This document shows, piece by piece, positions 24,567 to 33,183 of a stretch of 42,901 nucleotides of DNA. Position 1 is the first letter of the stretch. Each line of letters opens with the position of its first letter. The stretch is taken from the NCBI GenBank assembly GCA_900315745.1, contig ONAG01000026.1:1-42901 (forward strand), written 5' to 3'. This stretch comes from an uncultured Prevotellaceae bacterium. GTDB taxonomy: Bacteria; Bacteroidota; Bacteroidia; Bacteroidales; Bacteroidaceae. The position numbers and the translations under genes were made by a program. The notes beneath the pieces were generated by a model. That model did not search any database. It was not told where the DNA came from and was given only the letters and a program-made list of their open reading frames with translations.

Positions 24567-26207
24567 ATGATGAATACAAAAACTTCTTTTTTCCTGTTGC
24601 TTTTTTTCCTGCTTACATCCAATGTGCCTTCGTATTCCCAGGTCATGGCTGACTTCAATGTCGTTCCTCTGCCACAGCAATGTGTGGAGAAGAAGGGACA
24701 ACCCTTCGACCTCTCCACACTGATGGCAATCAGCTATGAAGGTGGGGAGGACATGCAGCGAAATGCACGCTTCTTGGCAGATTACTTGTCGAAGGTGGTG
24801 AAACAAGAGGTCGGAATAATCGGCGTAAGACCCTTAAAGGTGAAAGGACCTGCCATAATGCTGAAGTTGAACTCCAAGATGAGCGAGCCGGAAAGATACC
24901 GCATCACTGTGAATGACAAAAGTATTGTCATCGAGGGAGCTACACCTGCGGGAGTGTTTCATGGCATTCAGACATTGCGCAAGGCATTGCCTGCAGGCAA
25001 GCAAGAGGGAGTGCTTGTGCCCGCTGTCGTGGTGGATGATGTGCCGCGGTTCGCGTACCGTGGCATGCATCTCGATGTGGCAAGGCATTTCTATGGAGTA
25101 GATTGCGTGAAGAGCTATCTCGACATGCTTGCCCTCCACAACATCAACATCTTCCATTTCCATCTCACCGACGACCAAGGATGGCGTGTGGAGATAAAGA
25201 AATACCCACGTCTCACCGAGGTGGGTGCCTGGAGAAGACGCACCGTCATTGGCCGCAACACCGGTCTTTACGACTGGAAGCGGTATGGCGGCTTCTACAC
25301 ACAAGAGGAAATAAGGGAGATAGTGAAGTATGCCGCCGAAAGATACATCACGGTGATACCCGAGATAGACATGCCGGGACACATGGAGGCGGCTCTTGCA
25401 GCCTATCCCGAATTGGGATGCACGCAGGGACCTTACGAGGTGGAGCCTAACTGGGGCGTTTTCGACGACATCCTCTGTGCCGGTCGCGAGAAGACCTTTG
25501 AATTTGTGGAGGGAGTGCTCGACGAACTGATGCAACTCTTCCCCTCGGAATACATCCACATCGGTGGCGACGAGGCACCACGCACACGGTGGAAGACATG
25601 TGCCGACTGTCAGCGCCGCATAAAGGAAGAGGGGCTGAAACCAAAGGGAAAGCAAGTGGCAGAAGACTGCTTGCAGGGATATTTCATGAAGAGAGTGGAG
25701 CGTTATCTCAATGCCAAGGGCCGCAAAGCGATAGGATGGGACGAACTGCTCGACTGTGACGTGGAGCCTTCAACCACCATCATGAGTTGGCGTGGCGCAG
25801 AAGGAGGGGTGGAGGCATCGAAAAAAGGACACGATGTCATCATGGTGCCTACCTCGTGGCTGTATTTCGACTATTACCAGACAAAAGAAGACGAGTGGAG
25901 CAAGCCATTGCTCATTGGCGGATACGTGCCATTGGAGAAAGTGTATTCCTTCGAACCTGTTCCTGATGCCATTCCTGAGAATTTGCGCGGGCATGTCATT
26001 GGCGTGCAAGCCAACTTGTGGACAGAGTATTCGTATGCTTGGGAACTGGTGGAGTATCAGGTGCTTCCGAGAATGGGCGCCTTAGCAGAACTGCAATGGG
26101 TGCAGCCAGAGAAGAAGGACTATGCCGAATACAAGTTGCGCCAGAAGAGACTCAATGCACTATATGAACTTCATGGATGGAAATATTGTCCGGTGGAGTT
26201 CAAGTGA
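24567..26207 (+). CDS. Secreted GH20 beta-N-acetylhexosaminidase
   Basis: An exported exo-glycosidase that removes terminal GlcNAc or GalNAc from glycans by substrate-assisted catalysis. It has a signal peptide (about 1-25), a GH20b alpha/beta domain (about 28-160) and the catalytic barrel (about 163-500). The catalytic Asp-Glu pair is D335-E336 in IHIGGDEAP; HFHLTDDQGWRVEIKKYPRL and PEIDMPGHMEAALAAYP are further family markers. At 546 residues it is of normal length for the Bacteroidota type. Start ATG 24567 (or 24570) gives a clean signal peptide; the frame upstream to 24537 runs through the 22-bp repeats and is unlikely to be translated. Confidence 0.95.
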   Translation: MMNTKTSFFLLLFFLLTSNVPSYSQVMADFNVVPLPQQCVEKKGQPFDLSTLMAISYEGGEDMQRNARFLADYLSKVVKQEVGIIGVRPLKVKGPAIMLKLNSKMSEPERYRITVNDKSIVIEGATPAGVFHGIQTLRKALPAGKQEGVLVPAVVVDDVPRFAYRGMHLDVARHFYGVDCVKSYLDMLALHNINIFHFHLTDDQGWRVEIKKYPRLTEVGAWRRRTVIGRNTGLYDWKRYGGFYTQEEIREIVKYAAERYITVIPEIDMPGHMEAALAAYPELGCTQGPYEVEPNWGVFDDILCAGREKTFEFVEGVLDELMQLFPSEYIHIGGDEAPRTRWKTCADCQRRIKEEGLKPKGKQVAEDCLQGYFMKRVERYLNAKGRKAIGWDELLDCDVEPSTTIMSWRGAEGGVEASKKGHDVIMVPTSWLYFDYYQTKEDEWSKPLLIGGYVPLEKVYSFEPVPDAIPENLRGHVIGVQANLWTEYSYAWELVEYQVLPRMGALAELQWVQPEKKDYAEYKLRQKRLNALYELHGWKYCPVEFK

Positions 26208-26221
26208 TGTCAAGAAGGCTG

Positions 26222-26833
26222 TCAGTCGAAAGTCTTGAATTGGTAGCCTTCTGACTTCAGCCACTCCAAAGACTGGGGCAGGGCGGTGCGCAACTTGTCG
26301 ATGCTCTTCAGGGAGTCGTGGAACGTGATGATGGAGCCGTTGCGGGCATAGAGTTTCACGTTTTCCACCACGTCGTCGGCGGTGAGCAGTTTGGAGTAGT
26401 CGCGTGTTACAAGGTCCCACATCACGATTTTGTATTTCCTGCTTAGCCAGATATATTCGCTATGCGTCATTATTCCGTGAGGAGGACGGAAGAGGTGTGC
26501 GCCTATCAACTCGTTTGCCTTCTGTGTGTTGTCGATGTAAGTCTTGGTGAAGTGCTTGAAGCCTCCATAATGGTTGAAGGTGTGGTTGCCCACCTGATGA
26601 CCTTCTTCCACCAGTTGGCGGAAGAGATGCGGGTATTTCCTCACATTGTCGCCAACCATGAAGAAGGTAGCCTTAGCCCCGTAATGGCGCAAGGTTTCGA
26701 GAATGAAAGGCGTGGCTTCTGGAATGGGACCGTCGTCGAACGTGAGATATACGGCATGTTCATGCTTGTTCATGCGCCACAAGGCCCTTGGAAACATCCA
26801 ACGCAGCCAGAATGAGGGTTGTTCCAGAATCAT
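26222..26833 (-). CDS. NodB-type polysaccharide deacetylase (CE4)
   Basis: A 203-residue NodB-homology metal-dependent deacetylase acting on N- or O-acetyl groups of glycans such as peptidoglycan or chitin oligomers. All five motifs are visible: TFDDGP with D33/D34 (base and metal ligand), HTFNH with H84/H88 (metal), RPPHG at 116-120, WDLVTRDY near 139-146, and the final ITFHDS with H172. There is no clear signal peptide, although residues 6-20 (PSFWLRWMFPRALWR) are hydrophobic and aromatic and may associate with the membrane. The gene converges on the GH20 gene with only 14 bases between stops, and its start lies just beyond the terminator of the DUF2723 gene. The precise substrate is unknown. 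Confidence 0.92.
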   Translation of the reverse strand: MILEQPSFWLRWMFPRALWRMNKHEHAVYLTFDDGPIPEATPFILETLRHYGAKATFFMVGDNVRKYPHLFRQLVEEGHQVGNHTFNHYGGFKHFTKTYIDNTQKANELIGAHLFRPPHGIMTHSEYIWLSRKYKIVMWDLVTRDYSKLLTADDVVENVKLYARNGSIITFHDSLKSIDKLRTALPQSLEWLKSEGYQFKTFD

Positions 26834-26858
26834 CGTGCAGACAATGTTTGAGTAATGA

Positions 26859-26884
26859 AAAAGGGAGGGGCAAAAACCCCTCCC
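26859..26884 (-). terminator. Rho-independent terminator of the DUF2723 gene
   Basis: On the minus strand an 8-bp G/C stem GGGAGGGG pairs with CCCCTCCC around a 6-base loop and is followed by TTTTTC. It starts 9 bases after the stop codon at 26894. Confidence 0.9.
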
Positions 26885-26893
26885 GAATGTTTA

Positions 26894-29800
26894 TCAGTAG
26901 GCTCCGGAGCGTGTCAGACATGCTTCGTAGGCTTCCACAATCTTGTTGAATCGCTGGAAGTGGCTGTCATACCATGTCTTGTCGATGTTCTCCATGGAGC
27001 GCAGTGTGAGCTGCATGGAGCCAAGGTGCATGCGTTCCACCTCGTAGCGTGAGGAAACAAGATAAGAAGGAGAGCAAGACATGTACCAGTTGACATATTG
27101 CTCAGCCTCGTTCCACAGCTTGTCGGCAATCTCGATGGCACGTTTCTTATTGCCAAGGCTGCCCCAGGCGTTGAGGAAGTCCATGCCGCCGCTGATGTAG
27201 TTCATCGGGACATTGTACTCGGGAATTTCCTTCTCAGCCTTCTCCAAAACCTTGCGAGCCTTGTCGAGTTTGTCTTCGTTGACGAGGTTGGTGGCAAGTT
27301 CGCCCATCAGCTTGCGGTGGGTATAGCACATGCGCATCACCGTCTGGTCGAGATAGATGCCCTTCTTGTCGAGGCCGCCAAACTTGAATTTGTTCATTAT
27401 GCGGTCGTAGGTCTTCTCGGTATCCATCATGGTGTATGGCGAGTTGGCGTCATTCACGGTGAATGGTGTGATGCGGCAAGCAAGACCTTCCTGGATGAAG
27501 TTCTCTCCGAGGTTCATGTAGTTTTCCTTGCCCACAGTGATTGCCACGTAGATGGGGCGAGTCCAGTTGGCTTGTGAAATCATCTCCAGCATCATCAGGT
27601 CGCCCTTGCCCAAGGAGTTGTGGCCGGAAAGAGTGATCACCATGTGGTCGGGGATTTCTTCTGTAGGTATCATCATGCCGCTCTTGCGTACTGCATCCTT
27701 GTCGATGGTCATGAACAGCGAGTCGGTAGGTATCACATGGGAGTTGCCCTCCATGCCCACTGCATTGAGAATCACCTCTTTGGCTTCTTTCTGCTCCTTG
27801 TTGAGGCTGCAGCGAACCCAATATTTCAGGATGTTCTTCAGTTCGAAAGGATTGCTGCCGAAGAGTGTAGCAGCCTTCTCAGGATAAGCTTCATAGAAGG
27901 CTTTCACAGCCTTTTCCAGTTCGGGATTGACAGACACCACGTCGTTGGTTCCCGAGCAGTAGTCGATTCTCGGCCATGTGATAGGCACGCTTGGCGAGTC
28001 GTAGGCAGGTCGCAGCATCTGGTCGATGTACCAGTCGGTCTGCAGGTAACTCAGGTTGCAGACGCGGGCGTCGGTGCGGTTGCCCTCCGTTTCTTGGTTA
28101 TACCATAGTGGGAAGGTGTCGTTGTCGCCATTGGTGTAAATGATGGGATAGCCTTTGTCGGGTAGCGAGTTGAGGTAGTTGAGACCGAAGTCGCGGCAAG
28201 TGTATCGTCCGCTGCGGTCGTGGTCGTCCCATGTCTGCGAACCCATCTGTATTGGCACGAGCAGACAGATGGCGCCCACGGCGGCTGCCACGGCAGTTTG
28301 TTTAAGTCCCAACTTCTTCAGCCAGTCGATGATGGCAGCCACGCCCAAGCCGCACCAGATGGCGAAGGCATAGAACGAACCAGCGTATGCGTAGTCGCGC
28401 TCACGAGGCTGGCTTGGTGTCTGGTTTAGATACACCACGATGGCAAGACCAGTCATGAAGAATAGGAAGAATACCACCCAGAACTGGCGTATGCCACGCT
28501 GACCGCGGAAGGCTTGCCACACCAGACCGAGGATGCCGAGCAACAGTGGCAGGCAGTAGAACACGTTGTGCCCCTTGTTGTTCTTCAGTTCGTCGGGCAG
28601 GTTGTTCTGGTCACCCAAGCCAAGCACGTGGTTGTCGAAGAACGGTATGCCAGTGAGCCAGTTGCCGTGTTCCTTCTCTCCATAGCCTTGGATGTCGTTC
28701 TGACGTCCTGCGAAGTTCCACATGAAATAGCGCCAATACATGAAATTGCATTGGTATGAGATGAAGAATTTCAAGTTGTCCAAAGTGGTAGGCATCTTGA
28801 TGGGTCCCTCGCTGTATGTGGGAGGCTCCATTCTGCCCTCCACATTGATGATGCTCTCATAGAGTTGGGCATGCTGTGCCGAGTACATGCGTGGGAAGTA
28901 CATGTTTTGCGCATATTCCGGCTGTTGTTTCCAGTCAACTATGAAGTATTCGTCAGGCTCGTTGGGGTTTGCCTTCTCCCTGCGCTGATAGACGGGAGCA
29001 GTCTTTTTCATCTTCACATGGCCAGTATCGTCGATTGCATATTCCGAGTTGTAGGCTTGGCCGTAGAACAATGGACGGTAGCCATACTGGTCGCGGCTGA
29101 GGTAGTTGCCCAAGGTGAAGATGTCCTCTGGAGAGTTCTGGTCCATTGGCGGGTTGGCAGACGAGCGAATCACGATGACAGCGTATGTGGAATAGCCTAT
29201 CATGAGCATGAGCATGCAGAGCAACGTGGTGTTCTTTATGCGCGTGGTGATGAGCAGACCACCCTTGTACTTGATTTTCAGGCAGAACCATAAGATGACC
29301 AATGCCACAATGCCAATGCCGGCAGCCCCCCAGCCGTAGCCGTAGAATGGAATGCCAAGCAATGCCACAGCCAAGATGAACGAGACGTTGATGCGCCCTT
29401 GGCTCTTGTCTTGATAGCTCTCGTAGATTGCCCAGATGACAGCAGCCACCAAGAGGATGATATAGATGATGACGCCAGTGTTGAAAGGACAGCCCAACTC
29501 ATTGACAAAGAGCAGTTCAAACCATCCGCCCACGGTGATGATGCCTGGCACCACGCCATAGAGCACCACAGCCACGATGGCAAACGAGAGAAGGAGCACG
29601 AGGAGCGAGCCTTTCAGGTCGGCTTCTGGGTTGCGGCGATAGTAGAACACTAACACTATAGCTGGGATGCAGAGCAGGTTGAGCAGGTGGACGCCGATGG
29701 ATAGACCGGTCATGTATGCTATGAGCACCAACCAGCGGTCGCTATGTGGATTGTCGGCATCGTCTTCCCATTTCAGGATTAGCCAGAACACCAGGGCGGT

Positions 29801-30259
29801 GAAGGCAGATGAATAGGCATAAACCTCGCCTTCCACGGCGCTGAACCAGAATGTGTCGCTGAAAGTGTAGATGAGTGCGCCCACAAGTCCGGAAGCCTCG
29901 ATGGCTATCAGTTTGGAAGTGGTAAGGTTCTCCCATTTGTCAAGAATCAGACGGCGGGTGAGGTGGGTTATTGTCCAGAACAGGAACAAGATACATGCGG
30001 CACTGAGCAGTGCGTTCATGATGTTCACCATGTATGCCACCTGTGAAGGGTCGCTTGCAAACTGCGAGAACAGGTTTGCTGTGAGCATGAAGAAAGGCGC
30101 CCCTGGCGGGTGGCCGATTTCAAGTTTGTAACCTGTGGTGATGAACTCAGGACAGTCCCAGAAACTGGCTGTCGGCTCTACGGTGGAACAATATACGATG
30201 GCGGCAATCAAGAATGCCAGCCATCCCATGACATTGTCCACTATTCTGTACTTCTTCAT
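26894..30259 (-). CDS. DUF2723 large membrane protein, probable GT-C-type glycosyltransferase
   Basis: A 1121-residue polytopic inner-membrane protein. The N-terminal DUF2723 region begins with a first membrane segment (about 10-26) followed by SFWDCPEFITTGYKLEIGHPPGAP. The D35-x-x-E38 pair in the first external loop resembles the acidic motif of GT-C glycosyltransferases such as protein O-mannosyltransferases. At least ten further hydrophobic segments follow up to about residue 690; the last 400 residues are soluble, with a TPR-like helical end (KARKVLEKAEKEIPEYN). The family is nearly universal in Bacteroidota and is suspected to act in protein O-glycosylation or lipid-linked sugar transfer. 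The exact reaction is not something I can establish here. A -7 box lies upstream at 30289-30296 and a strong terminator follows. Confidence 0.88.
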   Translation of the reverse strand: MKKYRIVDNVMGWLAFLIAAIVYCSTVEPTASFWDCPEFITTGYKLEIGHPPGAPFFMLTANLFSQFASDPSQVAYMVNIMNALLSAACILFLFWTITHLTRRLILDKWENLTTSKLIAIEASGLVGALIYTFSDTFWFSAVEGEVYAYSSAFTALVFWLILKWEDDADNPHSDRWLVLIAYMTGLSIGVHLLNLLCIPAIVLVFYYRRNPEADLKGSLLVLLLSFAIVAVVLYGVVPGIITVGGWFELLFVNELGCPFNTGVIIYIILLVAAVIWAIYESYQDKSQGRINVSFILAVALLGIPFYGYGWGAAGIGIVALVILWFCLKIKYKGGLLITTRIKNTTLLCMLMLMIGYSTYAVIVIRSSANPPMDQNSPEDIFTLGNYLSRDQYGYRPLFYGQAYNSEYAIDDTGHVKMKKTAPVYQRREKANPNEPDEYFIVDWKQQPEYAQNMYFPRMYSAQHAQLYESIINVEGRMEPPTYSEGPIKMPTTLDNLKFFISYQCNFMYWRYFMWNFAGRQNDIQGYGEKEHGNWLTGIPFFDNHVLGLGDQNNLPDELKNNKGHNVFYCLPLLLGILGLVWQAFRGQRGIRQFWVVFFLFFMTGLAIVVYLNQTPSQPRERDYAYAGSFYAFAIWCGLGVAAIIDWLKKLGLKQTAVAAAVGAICLLVPIQMGSQTWDDHDRSGRYTCRDFGLNYLNSLPDKGYPIIYTNGDNDTFPLWYNQETEGNRTDARVCNLSYLQTDWYIDQMLRPAYDSPSVPITWPRIDYCSGTNDVVSVNPELEKAVKAFYEAYPEKAATLFGSNPFELKNILKYWVRCSLNKEQKEAKEVILNAVGMEGNSHVIPTDSLFMTIDKDAVRKSGMMIPTEEIPDHMVITLSGHNSLGKGDLMMLEMISQANWTRPIYVAITVGKENYMNLGENFIQEGLACRITPFTVNDANSPYTMMDTEKTYDRIMNKFKFGGLDKKGIYLDQTVMRMCYTHRKLMGELATNLVNEDKLDKARKVLEKAEKEIPEYNVPMNYISGGMDFLNAWGSLGNKKRAIEIADKLWNEAEQYVNWYMSCSPSYLVSSRYEVERMHLGSMQLTLRSMENIDKTWYDSHFQRFNKIVEAYEACLTRSGAY

Positions 30260-30522
30260 ATATTTTTGTGTAAAAAGCTATTTGGGGGCAAAAATACTAA
30301 AAATATCGCAGTTTGCGGCCCTCATGCAGATGTTATTTCTTGGCAGGGGCTTTTTTTTCATTTTTTTTCAGATTTTGTGGAGGGTATAGATTCTCTGGAT
30401 GGTCTAGATTTTCTAGATTTTCTAGATTCTCTAGACTTTCTAGATTTTCTAGATTTTCTAGAAGCTCTAGATTCTCTAGATTCTCTAGATTTTCTAGATG
30501 ATTTAGAAAAAGCCGATGGCAT
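30260..30522. other. Gap with DUF2723 promoter box and 9-bp array
   Basis: Next to the DUF2723 start is a minus-strand TATTTTTG box (30289-30296) with no clear -33 element. The rest is a homopolymer-rich stretch (30350-30370) and the 9-bp array at 30386-30511, which ends 11 bases before the yqaA-like stop codon. No gene is seen. Confidence 0.7.
30386..30511. repeat. Second 9-bp-period CTAGATTTT array
   Basis: Fourteen units in exact 9-base phase, mostly CTAGATTTT or CTAGATTCT, starting with ATAGATTCT as in the array at 24163. Both arrays share the left flank GGTATAGATT. It sits downstream of the yqaA-like gene and upstream of the DUF2723 promoter. Confidence 0.9.
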
Positions 30523-30975
30523 TTAGAATAGCATGGCGGCGCCGTAGGCGACGAAAAAGTAGCGCAATACCTTTCCGAGGAAGACGCTGATGGCGGTGAT
30601 GATGGGATTTGCCCTCATCAGACCAAGGACGATGCAGATGGCAGTGCCGATAACAGGGAGAAAGGCGAAAAAGCCCATCCATGCCCCCTTCTCACCTAAA
30701 AACTTGTGAGCCTTGTCAAGACTCTCCTTCTTCACATGAAGATAACGCTCTATCCATTCCATCTTGCCCAAATGTCCGATGAAATAGTTGAACATGCTGC
30801 CAGCCCAGTTGCCTATGGTGCCATAGATGAGCAAGGGGAGAGGCTCAAGACCTGCAGCCACAAGACCCGCCATCACCGCCTCGCTGCTGAAAGGCAGGAA
30901 ACTGCCTGCTATAAAGGCAGATACAAGCATGCCTGTGTAGCCATAGCTGATAAGAAATTCGATGAGGGCATCCAT
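30523..30975 (-). CDS. YqaA-type small membrane protein (VTT/DedA-like)
   Basis: A 150-residue inner-membrane protein of the YqaA branch of the DedA/VTT superfamily. It has about four hydrophobic segments and the markers GSFLPFSSEAVMAGLVAAG (about 24-42), the N-W-A-G-S pattern near 57-61 and FFAFLPVIGTAICIVLGLMR (about 101-120), which is the re-entrant loop region of the family. DedA relatives are lipid scramblases or transporters for undecaprenyl phosphate or phospholipids; for YqaA no substrate is established. Its start lies inside the upstream gene (67-base overlap), suggesting coupled translation, and it is the last gene of a five-gene cluster. Confidence 0.88.
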   Translation of the reverse strand: MDALIEFLISYGYTGMLVSAFIAGSFLPFSSEAVMAGLVAAGLEPLPLLIYGTIGNWAGSMFNYFIGHLGKMEWIERYLHVKKESLDKAHKFLGEKGAWMGFFAFLPVIGTAICIVLGLMRANPIITAISVFLGKVLRYFFVAYGAAMLF

Positions 30976-31892
30976 ACGTTATAGAAGATGATTGCCAAGG
31001 TGATGAGAATGATGAGATGAAAAGATATGTTGGTGAGCCATGTGTGCGTCAACGTGAGGTAGTGGGCAATGAGCGGACTGGTGTTGACGATGATGATACC
31101 CATGAGCAGGTGATGGTGCTGAGGTTGCAGAACATAGAAAAAGATGGCAAGCATGTCGATGGTGATGAACACCTCATGCAAAAGCCGGGTGCGTATCTTG
31201 TCCTGATAACCCTGGTTGGCATAATGGATGATGCTGATGAGTGAAAGCAGGCAAAGCCAGCCGAATGTCAGCCACTCGTGTTCGTCGATGATGCTGTAGT
31301 CGCCAAAAGCCTGGAATGAAGCCAGTTCGCTGAAATGAGAAAGAGCCGCCTCGGGAGTGCTGATATACAGGAAGATGGGCATGACAAGCCAATAAGGCGT
31401 TAACAAGCCTAACAGTGAGGCGAAGAAGGTGCGTGCCGTAAAAGCCCTGAAACAAAATGCCATGAGGACCCACAGCACAGGAACGAAATACAGGATTTGC
31501 ACAAACACCATGCTGGCAAGACCGAGGCAGAAAAAGCCATAGAACGTCCAACCTGGCGACGGGTGGTGCAAATCACAGTGGAAAAGCATGAAATAGACAG
31601 CAACGGCACACAACTGCACTATGCACGATTCCAAGTTGGGGAATATGAAGATGGCAGCAGATGTGAGCAGAAGGAACATTGCAGGAGTGGCTTGACTCTG
31701 CACGCGCAGCAACTGATGGCTGCTGTTGAGTTCCAAAATCAGTATGGCAGACACGAGAAGGCACACCAACTGCATCCATAACGCATTGGTTACCAAGCCT
31801 GAAAGATAACAGGCACCTGCTGAAATGGCCACCGCGAGGGGTAGGAAAAACTTGCTCTCGGTGACCGTGTTTTGGAATCTCTTGAATGCCAT
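30909..31892 (-). CDS. Polytopic membrane protein, possibly DUF6427 family
   Basis: A 327-residue protein with about eight or nine hydrophobic segments and short charged loops (for example IIDEHEWLTFGW and ANQGYQDKIRTRLLHE). Its place directly after purD (three bases apart) and its size resemble the DUF6427 proteins found beside purD in several Bacteroidota, but this assignment is from memory of gene order and is tentative. No catalytic motif is visible. The last 22 codons overlap the start of the YqaA-type gene in another frame; both frames encode membrane-like sequence there. Confidence 0.75.
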   Translation of the reverse strand: MAFKRFQNTVTESKFFLPLAVAISAGACYLSGLVTNALWMQLVCLLVSAILILELNSSHQLLRVQSQATPAMFLLLTSAAIFIFPNLESCIVQLCAVAVYFMLFHCDLHHPSPGWTFYGFFCLGLASMVFVQILYFVPVLWVLMAFCFRAFTARTFFASLLGLLTPYWLVMPIFLYISTPEAALSHFSELASFQAFGDYSIIDEHEWLTFGWLCLLSLISIIHYANQGYQDKIRTRLLHEVFITIDMLAIFFYVLQPQHHHLLMGIIIVNTSPLIAHYLTLTHTWLTNISFHLIILITLAIIFYNVWMPSSNFLSAMATQACLYLPL

Positions 31893-31895
31893 CCC

Positions 31896-33164
31896 TTACA
31901 AGTCGCTGCCTATGTCGCCGCGGAAATATTTGTCGGTGAATTGTATCTTCTGAGCCTCCTCGAAACTCTTGCGAAGAGCTTCCTCCTTATTGCTCCCATA
32001 ACTGCTCACGGCAATAACCCTGCCACCGGCTGTCACTACCTGTCCGTCGGACAATGCCGTGCCGCTGTGGAACACTATGGCACCCTCCACCTTGTCGATG
32101 CCGGTGATGGGATAGCCTTTCTTGTATGCTTGAGGATAACCACCGCTGACGAGCATCACACATACGGCAGATCGCTCGTCGAAAGCCACTTCACGACGAT
32201 CGAGGTCGCCAGCAGCCACGCCTTCCAAGAGATCGACAAGGTCGCTCTTCAGGCGAAGCATCACGCTCTCGGTCTCGGGGTCGCCCATGCGGCAGTTGTA
32301 TTCAATCACCATTGGGTCGCCGTCAACATTTATCAGACCGAAGAAGATGAAGCCCTTGTAGTCGATGCCCTCAGAAGCCAAGCCCTCCACGGTGGGTCGA
32401 ACGATGCGGTCTTCCACTTTTTTCATCCATTCTTTTGTGGCGAAAGGCACAGGAGTAACGCTGCCCATACCGCCAGTATTGGGACCCGTGTCGTGCTCTC
32501 CTATGCGCTTGTAGTCCTTTGCCTCGGGCAGCAACTGGTAGTGGCGACCATCGGTGAGGACGAAAACAGAGCACTCTATGCCACTGAGGAATTCCTCGAT
32601 CACCACACGGGCGGAGGCATTGCCGAACATGCCGCCAAGCATTTCCCGCAGCTGTGTCTTAGCCTCTTCGAGAGTGGGAAGAATCAGCACGCCCTTGCCG
32701 GCACACAGTCCGTCCGCCTTCAGCACGTATGGCGGTTGCAAAGTCTCAAGGAAAGCGATGCCCTCGTCGAGAGAGTTGCCGTCGAAAGTCTGATATCTTG
32801 CTGTTGGGATGTTGTGGCGCTGCATGAAGCCTTTGGCGAAGTCTTTGCTGCCCTCGAGCATGGCACCTTTAGCCGAGGGACCTATGACGGGTATGTTGGC
32901 TGTACGGCTGTCAGCGGCGAAATTGTCGCTTATGCCCTTCACCAACGGGTCTTCCGGTCCCACCACCACCATGTCGATGGCATGGTTAGCGGCAAAATCC
33001 TTCAGCGCTTCGAAGTCGTCCGCCTTGATGGCAACATTCTCACCAACCCCCGATGTACCGGCATTGCCAGGTGCGATGTAAAGTCTTTCCACTCTGTCGC
33101 TTTGGGCGATTTTCCATGCGAGGGCATGTTCGCGCCCTCCGCTTCCTAATAGGAGTATGTTCAT
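31896..33164 (-). CDS. purD: Phosphoribosylamine-glycine ligase (GAR synthetase)
   Basis: Second step of purine biosynthesis: ATP-dependent joining of glycine to 5-phosphoribosylamine. It has 422 residues, the family norm. The N-terminus [18 protein letters not shown] is the typical start, followed by the ATP-grasp domain ([12 protein letters not shown], about 145-156; [33 protein letters not shown]) with the metal-binding E and N near its end. It lies 19 bases after the peptidase gene and three bases before the membrane-protein gene, so it is transcribed within the cluster. Confidence 0.97.
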   Translation of the reverse strand: MNILLLGSGGREHALAWKIAQSDRVERLYIAPGNAGTSGVGENVAIKADDFEALKDFAANHAIDMVVVGPEDPLVKGISDNFAADSRTANIPVIGPSAKGAMLEGSKDFAKGFMQRHNIPTARYQTFDGNSLDEGIAFLETLQPPYVLKADGLCAGKGVLILPTLEEAKTQLREMLGGMFGNASARVVIEEFLSGIECSVFVLTDGRHYQLLPEAKDYKRIGEHDTGPNTGGMGSVTPVPFATKEWMKKVEDRIVRPTVEGLASEGIDYKGFIFFGLINVDGDPMVIEYNCRMGDPETESVMLRLKSDLVDLLEGVAAGDLDRREVAFDERSAVCVMLVSGGYPQAYKKGYPITGIDKVEGAIVFHSGTALSDGQVVTAGGRVIAVSSYGSNKEEALRKSFEEAQKIQFTDKYFRGDIGSDL

Positions 33165-33183
33165 GAATCTGTAGTTTATCTTG

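Noticed and set aside
30110-30526. Plus-strand ORF with Leu-Asp-Phe repeats
   Set aside because: Same cause: the array at 30386-30511 is open in one frame by its 9-base period; the rest is antisense to the DUF2723 gene.
31872-33149. Plus-strand ORF of 425 codons opposite purD
   Set aside because: The minus strand encodes an intact GAR synthetase; the antisense frame is open only through codon bias.
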